Of a DNA stretch of 64,000 bases, positions 9,345-19,593 are shown in pieces. A program made the translations under genes and the position numbers. The stretch's first letter is position 1. Every line of letters begins with the position of its first letter. The notes under the pieces are model-generated. The model had not been told where the DNA came from and searched no databases. It worked only from the letters and a program-made list of their open reading frames with translations. The DNA lies in contig JANNYA010000141.1 of NCBI GenBank assembly GCA_031409855.1, positions 12,702-76,701 on the forward strand. Reading direction: 5' to 3'. Origin of the DNA: JANNYA01 sp031409855 (GTDB lineage: Bacteria; Pseudomonadota; Gammaproteobacteria; Xanthomonadales; SZUA-5).

Positions 9345-10116
9345 GGCAGTTTACGCGTAAATGTTGACGACAGCGGGATCGCAGCGCGCAAGCGCGCGAT
9401 TCAAACTGAAGGGTAATCTCGGGAGTTTTCGCTGATTCGAGTTTAGTGGGGCGACGGCGCACTGAGTTCGTCATTCCCGCGTGCTTTTAGCGGGAATCCA
9501 GCGAGCTTGTTCTGGCGTTGCACCATTGCAATTCGCTGTACCTTGCGCGGGCTGGATCCCCGACTAAAACATTCGGGGATGACGATTCATCAGTTTGAAT
9601 GGCGACCAGCGCGCAGTGAGGTGTGATTCAAACTGATGTAATGAGGTAAACGTTTTTCGTTACGCCGAACTGTGTTCGGCAAGCAATCTGCTAAGAAGGT
9701 GGTGGGCTACTCAATTCTGACCCTGCAAGAGGCGTCAGCGCCAAAAAAGAAATGTTCCCAACAAATTCAATCTCTTATTGCGTGTAAATAAGCACGAAAC
9801 AAATTGAAAGCCCAGCTGCACTCAAGGCTCACACAATAAAATTAGTGTGACGTGTTTGCCGACATTTTTTATATCTGCCGCCAATTCCAGTCACACAAGG
9901 CGTGTTCGTTGGCAGCTGTGAAATTCCATGTTGCGTAATTGTCAACTGTGTCGTGATGGGCGAGCGAATTTTCAAGTGCTGTCAAACTCGATGTGACAAT
10001 AGTTCTAAGAGTTGGCTGCCTTAACGTTTGCAATACAAATTACCCTTCGGGCTCGCGCGCAAACTCTGGATTCTGCCGCGCGTTTTTTAAAAACCTAACG
10101 GCATGGGGAAGTTTGA
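9345..10116. other. Non-coding stretch upstream of the giant surface-protein gene
   Basis: No convincing gene was seen in these 770 bases. They hold the inverted-repeat element at 9469-9584, three copies of ATTCAAACTGA or its complement (9399-9409, 9589-9600 inverted, 9626-9637), a small hairpin GCCGAA-ctgtg-TTCGGC (9664-9680), and a GTGTGAC (9845-9851) / GTCACAC (9890-9896) inverted pair. The last 250 bases are AT-richer and probably hold the promoter. The giant gene start is preceded by GGGGAAG 5 bases upstream of the ATG. Confidence 0.6.
9469..9584. repeat. Inverted-repeat element (REP/MITE-like)
   Basis: Two 34-base arms in opposite orientation, 9469-9502 and 9551-9584, match imperfectly and flank 48 bases. 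Each arm is itself a hairpin (cattcccgc...gcgggaatc; gatccccga...ttcggggatg). Such GTCATTCCCGC / GCGGGAATCCAG units are widespread dispersed palindromes in proteobacterial genomes. A half-unit of the same kind lies at 39605-39639. Confidence 0.75.
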
Positions 10117-13100
10117 ATGCGTATTAATTTGGCTAGATCAACGAAATTGTCTAGGCTTTTTGCCATCGGCCTTTTTCTAATTACCGCCCTAGGCTTCACG
10201 CATGGTGCGTTTGCGCAGCAGACTTTCACTAAAGCATTAATCGGTTCGGCGGGCCCTTATCAAACCGGGCAGAGCGTTACTTATCGCTTGCAGGGTTCGT
10301 GCAATAACTTAATTACCGGGTGCGGCGCGCTGTCCATCACTGACACTTTGCCTGCGGGCTTGGTGCTTGGCGCATGTCCGACCTCAAGTTTCTTCGGCGG
10401 CGCGAACGGCTCAATCGTTTGCGGTGCAGGTACGATCACCTTAAATCGCAACGTGTATGCCGGTGGCGATTCTTACTCGATTGATGTGATTGTTCGGGTT
10501 GATCCAAGCATCACCGTTGCCACCAGCGGCATCGTCAACACGGCGACCGCGACGATTGCCGGGCCCATTAATACGCCGTCATCTGCCGCTCCGATTTCAG
10601 TCGCCGCGCCGACACCGCAATATCAGGTGCGCAAACAGCGCATTGACCCGAATACCGGTTTAGCCATTGCGCCGGGCACGGCGGTTACTTATCGGGTGCA
10701 GCTGTGTTCGTTGACCGGCACGGGCAATATGCCGATCAATAGCGCGACCTTGACGGATACCTTGCCGTCCACGACGCCTGCGCTGAGTGCTGCGAGCGTG
10801 GAAGTATTGGGTGGCGGTACTTTGGCGTTTCCCGATATTAGCTGGGTTATTCCAGCCGGCGATTTGACCACGCTGCATACCGGTACCGGCTGCGTCAGTC
10901 GCTCGTTTGTGGTGCGCTACCCGGCTGGCATCGCTATTGGCTCTGTAGTAACGAACACGATTAATGGCACGGTCACGCCGGTTGCGGGCGCAGCGCCAGT
11001 TTTGGGCGTCGGTACGCGTGTTGACACCATTGGTGCGCCAGTGCCCGCAGGTACTTCCAGTAAATCCGCGCCCGATGTCGCCCCCGGTACCGGTGATATC
11101 GTTTTTAGTATCAACGCGAATACCAATGGCGCAAATACGCGCGTCCCCAGCTTTGAAGTGGTGGATCGCCTGCCGGCAATACCCTTGGCGACCGGCCTGA
11201 CCTTTGCTTCAGTTAGCAGCGGGCAGTGGAATTCCCCCACCGAAGGCAGCGTCACCAGCGACGTGCGCGCCACTATTCAATACACCACCGCCGCCGTGAT
11301 GGCGGGCGTTTGCGATTTCACTATTGGCGTGCCCATTGCGACCAACATGGTCAGCCCAGGCGTGGCCGCCGTCTTTGCCGTGCCAGGCGTCATTCCAGCA
11401 AACGCCACCTGCATACGGTGGCAGTTTAGCGATGCGGGTGCTGGCGGCCCGAATACGCCGCGCAATTGGGCCTTCACGACCGCGCCGCAAGTGCGCTACA
11501 GCGTCAATGCGGCAACCGTGGTGCCACCGGGCACGGTGCAAAACTGCACCAACACCACCTTCACGGGCGCAGCCACGCCGCGTCCAGAGCAGTGTGTGAA
11601 TGCGCGCGTTGAGCTTGCAACACCTTCGGTTGCGCCTGCGAAAAGCTTCAACCCAGCGACGACGTCACCCGGTGGCACGTTGGATATCACCATGAGCGCG
11701 AGCCACGTCGCAAATGATTCCACTGCGCCATTGACCGGCATTATTTTGTCCGATTGGCTGCCGGTGCAGTTGGAGTTCGTTAGCTTTATTAGCTCCACCC
11801 CAGGTGGACAAGTGCTGCAAGTGACGCCGAACTTTGGCAGCACCGGCCGCACTTTGGTACGCGTGAGCTATCCGGCGCTATCCGTGCCGATCGGCAATGC
11901 CGGGCCGTCTGCCACTTTCCGGGTGCGCGTGCGTGAAGGCGTGTTGAGCAATCCAGCCTATGTCAATGATATGGCGGTGTTTATTGCGCCAGGGTCGTCA
12001 GGCGCATTTACTTGCCCGAACAACACACCGCCAATCGTGGATGTGAATGATCTGAACAATGACGGCAGCGCCACCGACTTACGCTGCTCAACAACCGCCA
12101 ATTTTGCCGTCACTGATGCGTTTGTGTTGGGCGGGGAAAAATGGATTGAAGGCGATACAACTTTGCCAAATGTGGACGACCCAATTTTGGCGCCGATTGT
12201 TGCCGACAACACCAACTGCCCAGATTACGACAGCAATTTCGGTGGCCCAGCGTCGAACTTCACGCGTCTACCCTGCGTTGCGCAAACCCCGCACGGCGGC
12301 GCGTTCCGCTATAAATTGCGCCTGGCAAATGCGGGTAATCGTTTGCTGGAAGAATATGTCGCTTATGACACGATTCCTTTCATTGGCGATGTCGGTGTGG
12401 GTCAGCCTTTGTCCACCCAGCAGCGCGAAACCCGTTGGGTGCCAACGCTTGATGGCCCGATTACAGCTGCTGTGGTGGTGCCGCCGTTGATTCAGATTTT
12501 GTATGCGCCGGGCACCTTCACAACGTATGCCGCTGACGCGCGCGTACAAGTGGAATACACGACCGATGGCAATTTCTGCCGCGGTGAAGTGCGAACCACC
12601 GATTTCGCACCCGCAGCCGTCGGCACACCGGCATTGATCAATTCCTATCCCGCAGGTTGCAACACCGCAGCGGTGTTTTCCACGACCGCACCGACGCCGA
12701 TCAGCCTGACGCGCGGTTTCCGCATTCGTGCGTTCTCAACGTTGACGGCACCCGCCAGCACCATTGATTGGGTGCCTGGCACCTATATTGAGGTGAATAT
12801 GCCGCTGCGCGCACCGGCTGTGGGTGCACCGCCCAGTTATGTCGGCGGCATCGCACCCAATGTTATTGCCAACGCTGGATTTTATAACCCCGCGTGGAAC
12901 AGCTTCGCGCACCGCGTGTTCCGCGCTGCTGCTGTGGCAAATACCGATCTATTGCCAACCGCCGAGCCACCGAAAGTAGGCATCGTGTTGCCTGAGCGCT
13001 ATCGTTTGGGTAACTTGGTGTGGTTGGACAATGGCGCTGGCAACGCGAGTTTGCGTAACAACGGCCTAGCCGATGTCAACGAGCCAGGAATCAATGGCGT

Positions 13101-16100
13101 CAATGTGCGTCTGTGTCGCGATACCGATGGCACTGCGGGTGCTTCGGCGGGCGATACCGTGGTCGGCAACGTGCTGACCGCAACGCTTGGCGCTGAGCTG
13201 GGTAAATATCAATTCAACGATTTGGTACCTGCTGCTAACTATTATTTGGCGATCACCGATGCCGCGAATCAAGCGGTACTGAGCGGAATACGTTCCACTC
13301 TATTTGATGAGTTATTGCCGAATACCGATGCTGATAATACCGATAACGGCATAGGCATCAATGGCGCAGGCTTAGTTACGGCCTGCGGCGCGGGCGCGAC
13401 CGGCTCGATCGTTTCCGGCTTAGTCACGTTGGGGCCAGTGAGTGCCACCGCAGTGGCACCAGAACCTACAAACGAAGTGCTACGAATTGGTGGTGTGGAT
13501 GATGATGCAGATGTGTTGTTCTTCGATCCAGCCTCAAACTTCAGCGTCGACTTTGGCTTTATTGAGCAAACTGATTTAGGCGACTTGCCTGACGCTGCAG
13601 CGGGAGTGGGCGCGGGCAATTATCAAACCTTGTTGGCAGATGGTGGTGCGGTACACCCAATATTAAACGCCACGCGTTTGGGCGCGACGGTGGACGCCGA
13701 ACTCAATGGGCAACCGAACGTTGCCGCTGATTTGGATGACACGACCGGTGTGCCGGACGATGAAAATGGTGTTGCAGTGGCTGATTTGACTCAGTTTGAA
13801 ACCATCGCCGCACCGGTCGCTGTGACTTATACCGCAGCCAATGCGAGCCGAATTTGCGGCTTTATTGACTACAACAACGACGGCGCTTTCACCGGTGTTG
13901 AATTGGCACAGGCGGATGTTTTAGCCGGTGCCAGCACCGTAACGTTGAACTTTGGCCCTGTGCCCGCAGCAAGTGCAGGCAATCGCTATGCGCGTTTCCG
14001 CATTAGTTCCGGTGCAGCGGCCTGTTTGGCGTCCGGCTCAGCACTCGATGGCGAAGTCGAAGATTATGTCGTGCAAGTATTTAATGCCGCAGATTTTGGT
14101 GATTTACCGGATACCGCAGTCGGCAACTCGACCGGTAACTACAACACCACGCGCCTAGACAATGGTGCTGGGCACGTGCTGCGCGATGGCTTGCGTATGG
14201 GTGCTTGTAATGATGCGGAAACGAATGGTCAGCCATTGATCGGCGCGAATGGTGATGACACCGCCGCAGGTGTAATCACACAAGGTACCTGTGCACTAGC
14301 GAACGACGACGAAGATGGCATCAATATCGCTGATTTGATCACCAACGTCGGCAACCCGGCAGTGGTGCGCGTCACCGCCACCAATACGGTTGGCGTGCCC
14401 GCGCAAATTTGCGGCTTCTATGACTTCAACGCCGATGGCGATTTTGCTGACGCAGGTGAATTGGCCGCCGCCGTGCCGGTGCCGACCGGCAGCAATGGTG
14501 TGGTGTTCAACGTTAGCTTTGGCACCGTGCCGGTAACCGCCGCGCCGAGCAGCTATGCGCGCTTTCGTTTGTCCTCAACAATTGCCGCGTGTGCGCCAAC
14601 GGGGTTGTTGACCGACGGTGAAGTCGAAGACTATGTCGCAGGCTTAAATATTGTTGATCGCGGCGATTTGCCGGACACCGGCCCAGGTGTTGGCATCGGT
14701 AACTACCGCACTTTGATTGCGGACGGCGGCGCATCGCATCCAATCATCAGCACCTTGTTCATGGGCGCGGTTAATGACGGTGAAGCCGATGGTCAACCGA
14801 ATGCAACCGCCGCCGGTGATGATGTTGCGGGCGTCGATGATGAAGACGGCGTGGACGTATCGACGCTGCAGTTTATTGTCGGCCAGCCGCGCACGGTGGC
14901 AGTGCGCGCCACCAACACCAGCGGCGCTGATGCGCGCTTGTGCGGCTTTGTCGATTTCAACGGTGACGGTCAGTTTGCTGTAGGCACTGAAACGGCCTCG
15001 GCTACGGTGCCGACCGGCAGCAACAACGCGTTGTTTAATCTGGCTTACACCAAGCCGCTGAACTCGCCTTCCGGGAACACCTACGCACGCTTCCGCCTAA
15101 GTTCCGACGTGGCGGGTGCTTGCGCCGATGCCGGCCCTGCCAGCAACGGTGAAGTCGAAGATTATGTCGCCGGTTTGCGCCGCATTGACTTGGGTGATTT
15201 GCCTGATACCGCAGCAGGTACTGCAGCCGTGAACTACAACACGCTGGTATCTGACAACGGTGCGCAGCACGATATCGTCACCGGTTTGTTCATGGGGGTG
15301 TTGGTTGACAACGAAGCCGACGGTCAACCGAATGCCACCGCCGATGGCGATGACACCACCGGCACTACCGATGACGAAGACGGCATCAACGCGGCAGATT
15401 TAACGATTAACGTTGGTAACACCGCAACCGTGCGTGCCACCGCGACCAATACCACGGGCGGCGCTGCGCAAATATGTGGCTTTGTCGACTTCAATGCCGA
15501 TGGCGATTTCTTGGATGTGGGTGAAAGTGCACCGGCGGTATCGGTGCCGACCGGCAGCACGGGCGTCGTATTCCCGCTCAGCTTTGGCTCGGTGGCACCG
15601 ACAGCGGCGACGGTTAGCTATGCCCGGTTCCGCATTTCCAACACCATCGCGGCTTGCTCATCCTTGGGCGCTTTGGCAACCGGCGAAGTGGAAGATTACC
15701 GCGTCACGCTCAACAGTTCAGATCGCGGCGATTTGCCGGATACCGGTGCTGGCGTGGGCGTGGGCAATTACCGCACCCTGCTTGCCGATGGCGGTCCATC
15801 ACATCCGATCGTGACGGGTTTGCGCATGGGCACATTGAATGACGGCGAAGGCGATGGCCAGCAAGATGCCGCCGCCAACGGCGATGACGCAGCAGGCGTG
15901 GATGACGAAGACGGCGTCGACATTACGACATTGCAATTCATTGTCGGGCAACCGAGAGTGGTCAATGTCACCGCGACCAATACCACCGCAAGCGCCGCAC
16001 GAATCTGTGCCTTCATTGACTTCAACCGCGATGGCGCGTTTACGCCTGGCACTGAAGTTCAAGAAGTAGCTGTGCCCGCCGCAAGTAATAACGTCGTGTT

Positions 16101-18306
16101 CGCGTTGAACTTTACCAAGCCGCTGAGTTCACCCTCGGGCAATACCTACGCGCGCTTCCGTTTGAGTACGGATATCGCTGGTGCCTGTGCTGATGGCGGT
16201 GTCGCGACGAACGGTGAAGTCGAAGACTACGTTGCTGGTTTGCGCCGCATCGACTTGGGCGATTTGCCTGATACCGGCGCCGGGGTTGGTGTCGGGAACT
16301 ACAGCACTTTGGTGGCCAATTTGGGTGCGCAACACGATATCGTGCCGGGTTTGTTTATGGGCGCATCGGTTGACAATGAAGCGGATGGTCAACCGAACGC
16401 GACTGCCTTAGGCGATGACAGTACCGGCATTCCTGACGACGAAGATGGCGTCAATATTGCTGATTTGACCAATGTGCAAGCGTTGGCGGTCACCAATGTG
16501 CGCGTCACGGCAACGAATACAACAACAGCGGCAGCGAAAATTTGCGGCTTTGTTGATTTCAACGCCGATGGTGACTTCCTTGACGTCGGTGAAAGTGCGA
16601 CGCAAGCGGTACCCGTGGCAAGCAACAATGCCGTCGTTACCCTAGCTTTTGGTGCAGTCGTACCGAGCGGTCCACGTAGCTCTTACGCACGCTATCGCAT
16701 CAGTACGTCTACCGCTGCCTGCAGCGCAGACGGCGCGCTGGTGGATGGCGAAGTCGAAGATTATGTCGTCAGCTTCCAAGAATATGACTTTGGCGATTTG
16801 CCAGACGCAGCAGCGGGCACAGGCATCGGCAATTATCAAACCCTGTTTGGCGACAATGGCGCGGCGCACGGCATTATTGCGGGCCTGCGTATCGGTGCGG
16901 TGGAAGACGCTGAACTCGTCGGCCAACCGAATATTGCCGCGACCGGTGATGACAATGTCGGCACCCCCGATGATGAAGACGGTGTCACTGTGCGGCCGCA
17001 ATATTTCGCGGGCAGCCCAAGCACCACGCCAGCAGTCGTGACCAACACGACCGGCCGAGCCGCAACGTTATGTGGATTTATCGACTGGAACGGTGATGGC
17101 GACTTTGGCGATGCCAATGAAGCCGCGACCTTAGCTGTTCCGACCGCTAGCACCAATGTGTCGCTGTTACTTAATTTTGGCGTCGTGCCGGTGGGTGGCG
17201 CGGGTTCGACCTATGGCCGCTTCCGCTTATCGACGGTGCCGGGCTGTGTGGCCGGTGGTTTAGTGGCGGACGGTGAAGTCGAGGATTACGCGATCTCAGT
17301 CGGCATCGGCGCGATGAGCTTGGGTAATTTGGTTTGGGAAGATTTGAACAACAATGGTGTGGTCAACGCAGGCGAGCCGGGCATTGTTGGCGTGCCGGTG
17401 AACTTGTTCATTGACGCTGATAACAATGGTGTGCCAGATGGTGCGGCGATTCAAACGCAAAACACCAATGGTACGGGCAACTATTTGTTCATCAATCTGC
17501 GTCCAAATACCTATCTGGTAGAAATCACGCCACCGGTGCAGTACACCGTTTCGACCGGTACCGGGCGTCGGTATTTGCCGCTTGGGCCGTATGAGCCTGC
17601 ACCGGATCCTGATAACGATCTCAATAATGACGACAACGGCACCATCAATGCAGTCGTAAACTATCGTTCCTTTCCGGTGACTCTAGTCGCAAAAAGCGAG
17701 CCGATTGATGACGGTGACAGTGATTTTGATTCCAATCTGAGTGTCGACTTTGGTTTGTTGACTAACTTCGATTTGGCTTTGCGTAAAACCTTGGCGGTGG
17801 GCCAACCGGTGAATGTTTCCGGTGGCAATGTGCGCTTCACCATCACTGTGTTTAATCAGGGCTCCATTACTGCGGCCAATATTCAAGTGACCGACACCAT
17901 TCCAAGTGGTTTGGCACTAAATGATCCGACGTGGACAATGGTGGGCGCAAATCAAGCGCGCCGCACGATTGCCGGGCCGCTGGCGCCTGGCGCGAGTATT
18001 CAGCTAGACATCGTGATGAGTGTTAACGGCTCGTCGGGATTGCTTATCAATACCGCCGAAATTTCAGAGGCTACGGACGGCGCAGGTAACCCACGAATCG
18101 ACAAGGATTCCGATCCCGACGGTAATCCTGGTAACGATGGCAATCCGATTGATGATGAAACCGGCAATGGTGGCAACGATGAAGATGACGCGGATTTTGC
18201 CCAAGTCGTCATAAACATTGCCGTCCCCGCACTAAGCCCGTTTGCATTAATGCTGCTAATGCTTGGCATGGTTTGGATGAGCCGTCGGCGTATAGGCGCT
18301 GCCTGA
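10117..18306 (+). CDS. Giant secreted/surface protein with DUF11, SdrD-like and seven GEVEDY repeats
   Basis: A 2729-residue exported protein. Order: signal peptide (1-34, cleavage near AFA|QQ); several DUF11-like beta domains (about 36-950, repeated SITDTLPAGL-type segments); an SdrD-B-like domain (about 963-1045, LGNLVWLDN...EPGINGVNVRL); seven tandem repeats of 173-188 residues (1153-2396), each with GDLPD, DGQPN/NGQP, DDEDGV, a Ca-binding-like D-x-N-x-D-G loop and GEVEDY; a second SdrD-B-like domain (about 2402-2540); a DUF11 domain (about 2550-2660); and the tail VPALSPFALMLLMLG-basic, resembling the IPTL-CTERM sorting signal. That tail predicts processing by an exosortase-type enzyme, but none lies in the window. 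Probably an adhesin or matrix protein. A strong terminator follows. Confidence 0.92.
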   Translation: MRINLARSTKLSRLFAIGLFLITALGFTHGAFAQQTFTKALIGSAGPYQTGQSVTYRLQGSCNNLITGCGALSITDTLPAGLVLGACPTSSFFGGANGSIVCGAGTITLNRNVYAGGDSYSIDVIVRVDPSITVATSGIVNTATATIAGPINTPSSAAPISVAAPTPQYQVRKQRIDPNTGLAIAPGTAVTYRVQLCSLTGTGNMPINSATLTDTLPSTTPALSAASVEVLGGGTLAFPDISWVIPAGDLTTLHTGTGCVSRSFVVRYPAGIAIGSVVTNTINGTVTPVAGAAPVLGVGTRVDTIGAPVPAGTSSKSAPDVAPGTGDIVFSINANTNGANTRVPSFEVVDRLPAIPLATGLTFASVSSGQWNSPTEGSVTSDVRATIQYTTAAVMAGVCDFTIGVPIATNMVSPGVAAVFAVPGVIPANATCIRWQFSDAGAGGPNTPRNWAFTTAPQVRYSVNAATVVPPGTVQNCTNTTFTGAATPRPEQCVNARVELATPSVAPAKSFNPATTSPGGTLDITMSASHVANDSTAPLTGIILSDWLPVQLEFVSFISSTPGGQVLQVTPNFGSTGRTLVRVSYPALSVPIGNAGPSATFRVRVREGVLSNPAYVNDMAVFIAPGSSGAFTCPNNTPPIVDVNDLNNDGSATDLRCSTTANFAVTDAFVLGGEKWIEGDTTLPNVDDPILAPIVADNTNCPDYDSNFGGPASNFTRLPCVAQTPHGGAFRYKLRLANAGNRLLEEYVAYDTIPFIGDVGVGQPLSTQQRETRWVPTLDGPITAAVVVPPLIQILYAPGTFTTYAADARVQVEYTTDGNFCRGEVRTTDFAPAAVGTPALINSYPAGCNTAAVFSTTAPTPISLTRGFRIRAFSTLTAPASTIDWVPGTYIEVNMPLRAPAVGAPPSYVGGIAPNVIANAGFYNPAWNSFAHRVFRAAAVANTDLLPTAEPPKVGIVLPERYRLGNLVWLDNGAGNASLRNNGLADVNEPGINGVNVRLCRDTDGTAGASAGDTVVGNVLTATLGAELGKYQFNDLVPAANYYLAITDAANQAVLSGIRSTLFDELLPNTDADNTDNGIGINGAGLVTACGAGATGSIVSGLVTLGPVSATAVAPEPTNEVLRIGGVDDDADVLFFDPASNFSVDFGFIEQTDLGDLPDAAAGVGAGNYQTLLADGGAVHPILNATRLGATVDAELNGQPNVAADLDDTTGVPDDENGVAVADLTQFETIAAPVAVTYTAANASRICGFIDYNNDGAFTGVELAQADVLAGASTVTLNFGPVPAASAGNRYARFRISSGAAACLASGSALDGEVEDYVVQVFNAADFGDLPDTAVGNSTGNYNTTRLDNGAGHVLRDGLRMGACNDAETNGQPLIGANGDDTAAGVITQGTCALANDDEDGINIADLITNVGNPAVVRVTATNTVGVPAQICGFYDFNADGDFADAGELAAAVPVPTGSNGVVFNVSFGTVPVTAAPSSYARFRLSSTIAACAPTGLLTDGEVEDYVAGLNIVDRGDLPDTGPGVGIGNYRTLIADGGASHPIISTLFMGAVNDGEADGQPNATAAGDDVAGVDDEDGVDVSTLQFIVGQPRTVAVRATNTSGADARLCGFVDFNGDGQFAVGTETASATVPTGSNNALFNLAYTKPLNSPSGNTYARFRLSSDVAGACADAGPASNGEVEDYVAGLRRIDLGDLPDTAAGTAAVNYNTLVSDNGAQHDIVTGLFMGVLVDNEADGQPNATADGDDTTGTTDDEDGINAADLTINVGNTATVRATATNTTGGAAQICGFVDFNADGDFLDVGESAPAVSVPTGSTGVVFPLSFGSVAPTAATVSYARFRISNTIAACSSLGALATGEVEDYRVTLNSSDRGDLPDTGAGVGVGNYRTLLADGGPSHPIVTGLRMGTLNDGEGDGQQDAAANGDDAAGVDDEDGVDITTLQFIVGQPRVVNVTATNTTASAARICAFIDFNRDGAFTPGTEVQEVAVPAASNNVVFALNFTKPLSSPSGNTYARFRLSTDIAGACADGGVATNGEVEDYVAGLRRIDLGDLPDTGAGVGVGNYSTLVANLGAQHDIVPGLFMGASVDNEADGQPNATALGDDSTGIPDDEDGVNIADLTNVQALAVTNVRVTATNTTTAAAKICGFVDFNADGDFLDVGESATQAVPVASNNAVVTLAFGAVVPSGPRSSYARYRISTSTAACSADGALVDGEVEDYVVSFQEYDFGDLPDAAAGTGIGNYQTLFGDNGAAHGIIAGLRIGAVEDAELVGQPNIAATGDDNVGTPDDEDGVTVRPQYFAGSPSTTPAVVTNTTGRAATLCGFIDWNGDGDFGDANEAATLAVPTASTNVSLLLNFGVVPVGGAGSTYGRFRLSTVPGCVAGGLVADGEVEDYAISVGIGAMSLGNLVWEDLNNNGVVNAGEPGIVGVPVNLFIDADNNGVPDGAAIQTQNTNGTGNYLFINLRPNTYLVEITPPVQYTVSTGTGRRYLPLGPYEPAPDPDNDLNNDDNGTINAVVNYRSFPVTLVAKSEPIDDGDSDFDSNLSVDFGLLTNFDLALRKTLAVGQPVNVSGGNVRFTITVFNQGSITAANIQVTDTIPSGLALNDPTWTMVGANQARRTIAGPLAPGASIQLDIVMSVNGSSGLLINTAEISEATDGAGNPRIDKDSDPDGNPGNDGNPIDDETGNGGNDEDDADFAQVVINIAVPALSPFALMLLMLGMVWMSRRRIGAA
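13573..17304 (+). repeat. Seven tandem in-gene repeats (GEVEDY units)
   Basis: Unit starts at 13573, 14092, 14656, 15187, 15721, 16252 and 16786, with lengths 519, 564, 531, 534, 531, 534 and 519 bp. Units 2, 4 and 6 resemble each other (xxAQICGF.DFNADGDF), while units 3 and 5 form another type (TLQFIVGQPR, TKPL.SPSGNTYARFRLS). So 14656-15720 and 15721-16785 are two 1065-bp copies of one A/B pair. Unit 2 carries an extra segment of about 10 residues with a cysteine. Confidence 0.85.
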
Positions 18307-18322
18307 TCAATAAGCTCAAGTG

Positions 18323-18350
18323 AAAAAACGGCCTTCGGGCCGTTTTTTTT
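18323..18350 (+). terminator. Rho-independent terminator of the giant gene
   Basis: AAAAAACGGCC-ttc-GGGCCGTTTTTTTT: a GC-rich stem with a tight loop and an eight-T run, 17 bases after the stop of the giant gene. The A-run on the other side could also serve the convergent minus-strand gene. Confidence 0.92.
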
Positions 18351-18397
18351 GCCGCTGGGATTTTGTCGACAGCACTCCGTTTATTAGCGCCTATGAC

Positions 18398-19570
18398 TTA
18401 GACCGCAAAGTCTGACAATCCGACCGCTTGAATATTTGTGCTAAGCGGAAATGCATTCGCAGTGCGACATAACACCTGAGCGCGCCGCACGTGAGGCTCG
18501 CCTAATTCGGTCATCACTGATTTGAGCGCACGAATGTCGCGCTGGTCGGGGTGTTCGCGCCATTTGGCTTCAAAAAGCTCAAAGCTACCGGCACGATCCA
18601 CCATAAAGTCCACTTCCTTGTTGCGATCACGCCAGAACATTAAATCCGAGCCACCATATTTTAGCGTTTGCGCACGCCTTAGCTCGCTGTGGCAGAGCGT
18701 CTCCCAAAAGGCACCAATGAGCGGTGTGGTTTCGAAATCGTTGGCACTGCGTACACCACACAAAAAGGCTGCGAGCCCAACATCACTAAAATAGGCTTTG
18801 GGCATTTTTACCAAGCGCTTTGTGGCGTTGTTAAACCAGGGCTCGAGTAAGTGAATCACCCCGGCTGCTTTTAGGGCGCTGAGCCATTGCCCAATCGTGG
18901 ATGTTGCAACACCGACATCGCGCGCCAGTTCGGTTTGGTTCAATAAATTGGCCCCGCGTAGGGCTAAAGCACGCATAAAGCGCTCGTAGTCACGCAGCTG
19001 AGTTACCAAAAGCAGTTGCCGTAAATCGCGCTCTAAAAAAGTTGCGACGTAACTTTGCATCCACGCTGCGGGGGCAAGCGCAGGATTGGCATAGAGCTCT
19101 GGAAATCCGCCCCGCTGCAAGCGTTCGTGTATGGGCATATTCGGCGCTACGCGATCAATTTCAATTTGGGTCAGGCCCTCAATTTCAATAATCTGTACCC
19201 GGCCTGCGAGCGAATCTGAAACCGATTGCATCAGCCCGAATCTTTGTGAGCCCGACAAAATAAACTGCCCCGGCTTGCGATCAGCGTCAATGGCGAATTT
19301 CAGATGCCGGAACAGCCCAGGCGCGTATTGCACCTCATCAATAATCACGGGTGCCGGATGCGCGCGCAAAAAGGCTTCGGGGTCATTTTCTGCTTGTGCT
19401 GCGGCTGATGGCAAGTCAAGTGAAACGTAGTGGTGTTCAGGAAAGGTATTACGCGCAAGCGCGGTCTTTCCAGTCTGACGTATGCCAGTGAGCACAAGCG
19501 CCGGGCGCATCGCCGCAACTTGTTGTAAATACAAAGAAATATCACGAGAAATCCACATCCTGCAAATCAT
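18398..19570 (-). CDS. ATP-binding protein, AAA_14 plus DUF4143
   Basis: A 390-residue protein of the common AAA_14/DUF4143 family. Walker A is LTGIRQTGKTALAR, Walker B is PVIIDEVQY, and the sensor region is QFILSGSQRF. A winged-helix-like segment (LNQTELARDVGVATSTIGQWLSAL) and the DUF4143 part (YFSDVGLAAFLCG, FWRDRNKEVDFMVDR) follow. Members are often isolated and stress- or mobile-DNA-associated, and their role is not established. The C-terminal part has an E..D..E-x-K-like arrangement (ELR, EVDF, EAKW), suggesting a nuclease-like fold. The start could also be 19558 (MWISRD). The gene stands alone between the giant gene and purT. Confidence 0.88.
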   Translation of the reverse strand: MICRMWISRDISLYLQQVAAMRPALVLTGIRQTGKTALARNTFPEHHYVSLDLPSAAAQAENDPEAFLRAHPAPVIIDEVQYAPGLFRHLKFAIDADRKPGQFILSGSQRFGLMQSVSDSLAGRVQIIEIEGLTQIEIDRVAPNMPIHERLQRGGFPELYANPALAPAAWMQSYVATFLERDLRQLLLVTQLRDYERFMRALALRGANLLNQTELARDVGVATSTIGQWLSALKAAGVIHLLEPWFNNATKRLVKMPKAYFSDVGLAAFLCGVRSANDFETTPLIGAFWETLCHSELRRAQTLKYGGSDLMFWRDRNKEVDFMVDRAGSFELFEAKWREHPDQRDIRALKSVMTELGEPHVRRAQVLCRTANAFPLSTNIQAVGLSDFAV

Positions 19571-19593
19571 ACGCTTGCGTCGAACGATTTGCA
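19561..19593. promoter_or_regulatory. Inverted repeat at the DUF4143 gene start
   Basis: TGCAAATC (19561-19568) and GATTTGCA (19586-19593) are perfect 8-base arms around 17 bases, covering the proposed start codon of the minus-strand ATPase gene. A nearby palindrome, GTTGTATAACAAC (19621-19633), sits where the promoter should be. Either could be an operator; this is inferred from position and symmetry only. Confidence 0.35.
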
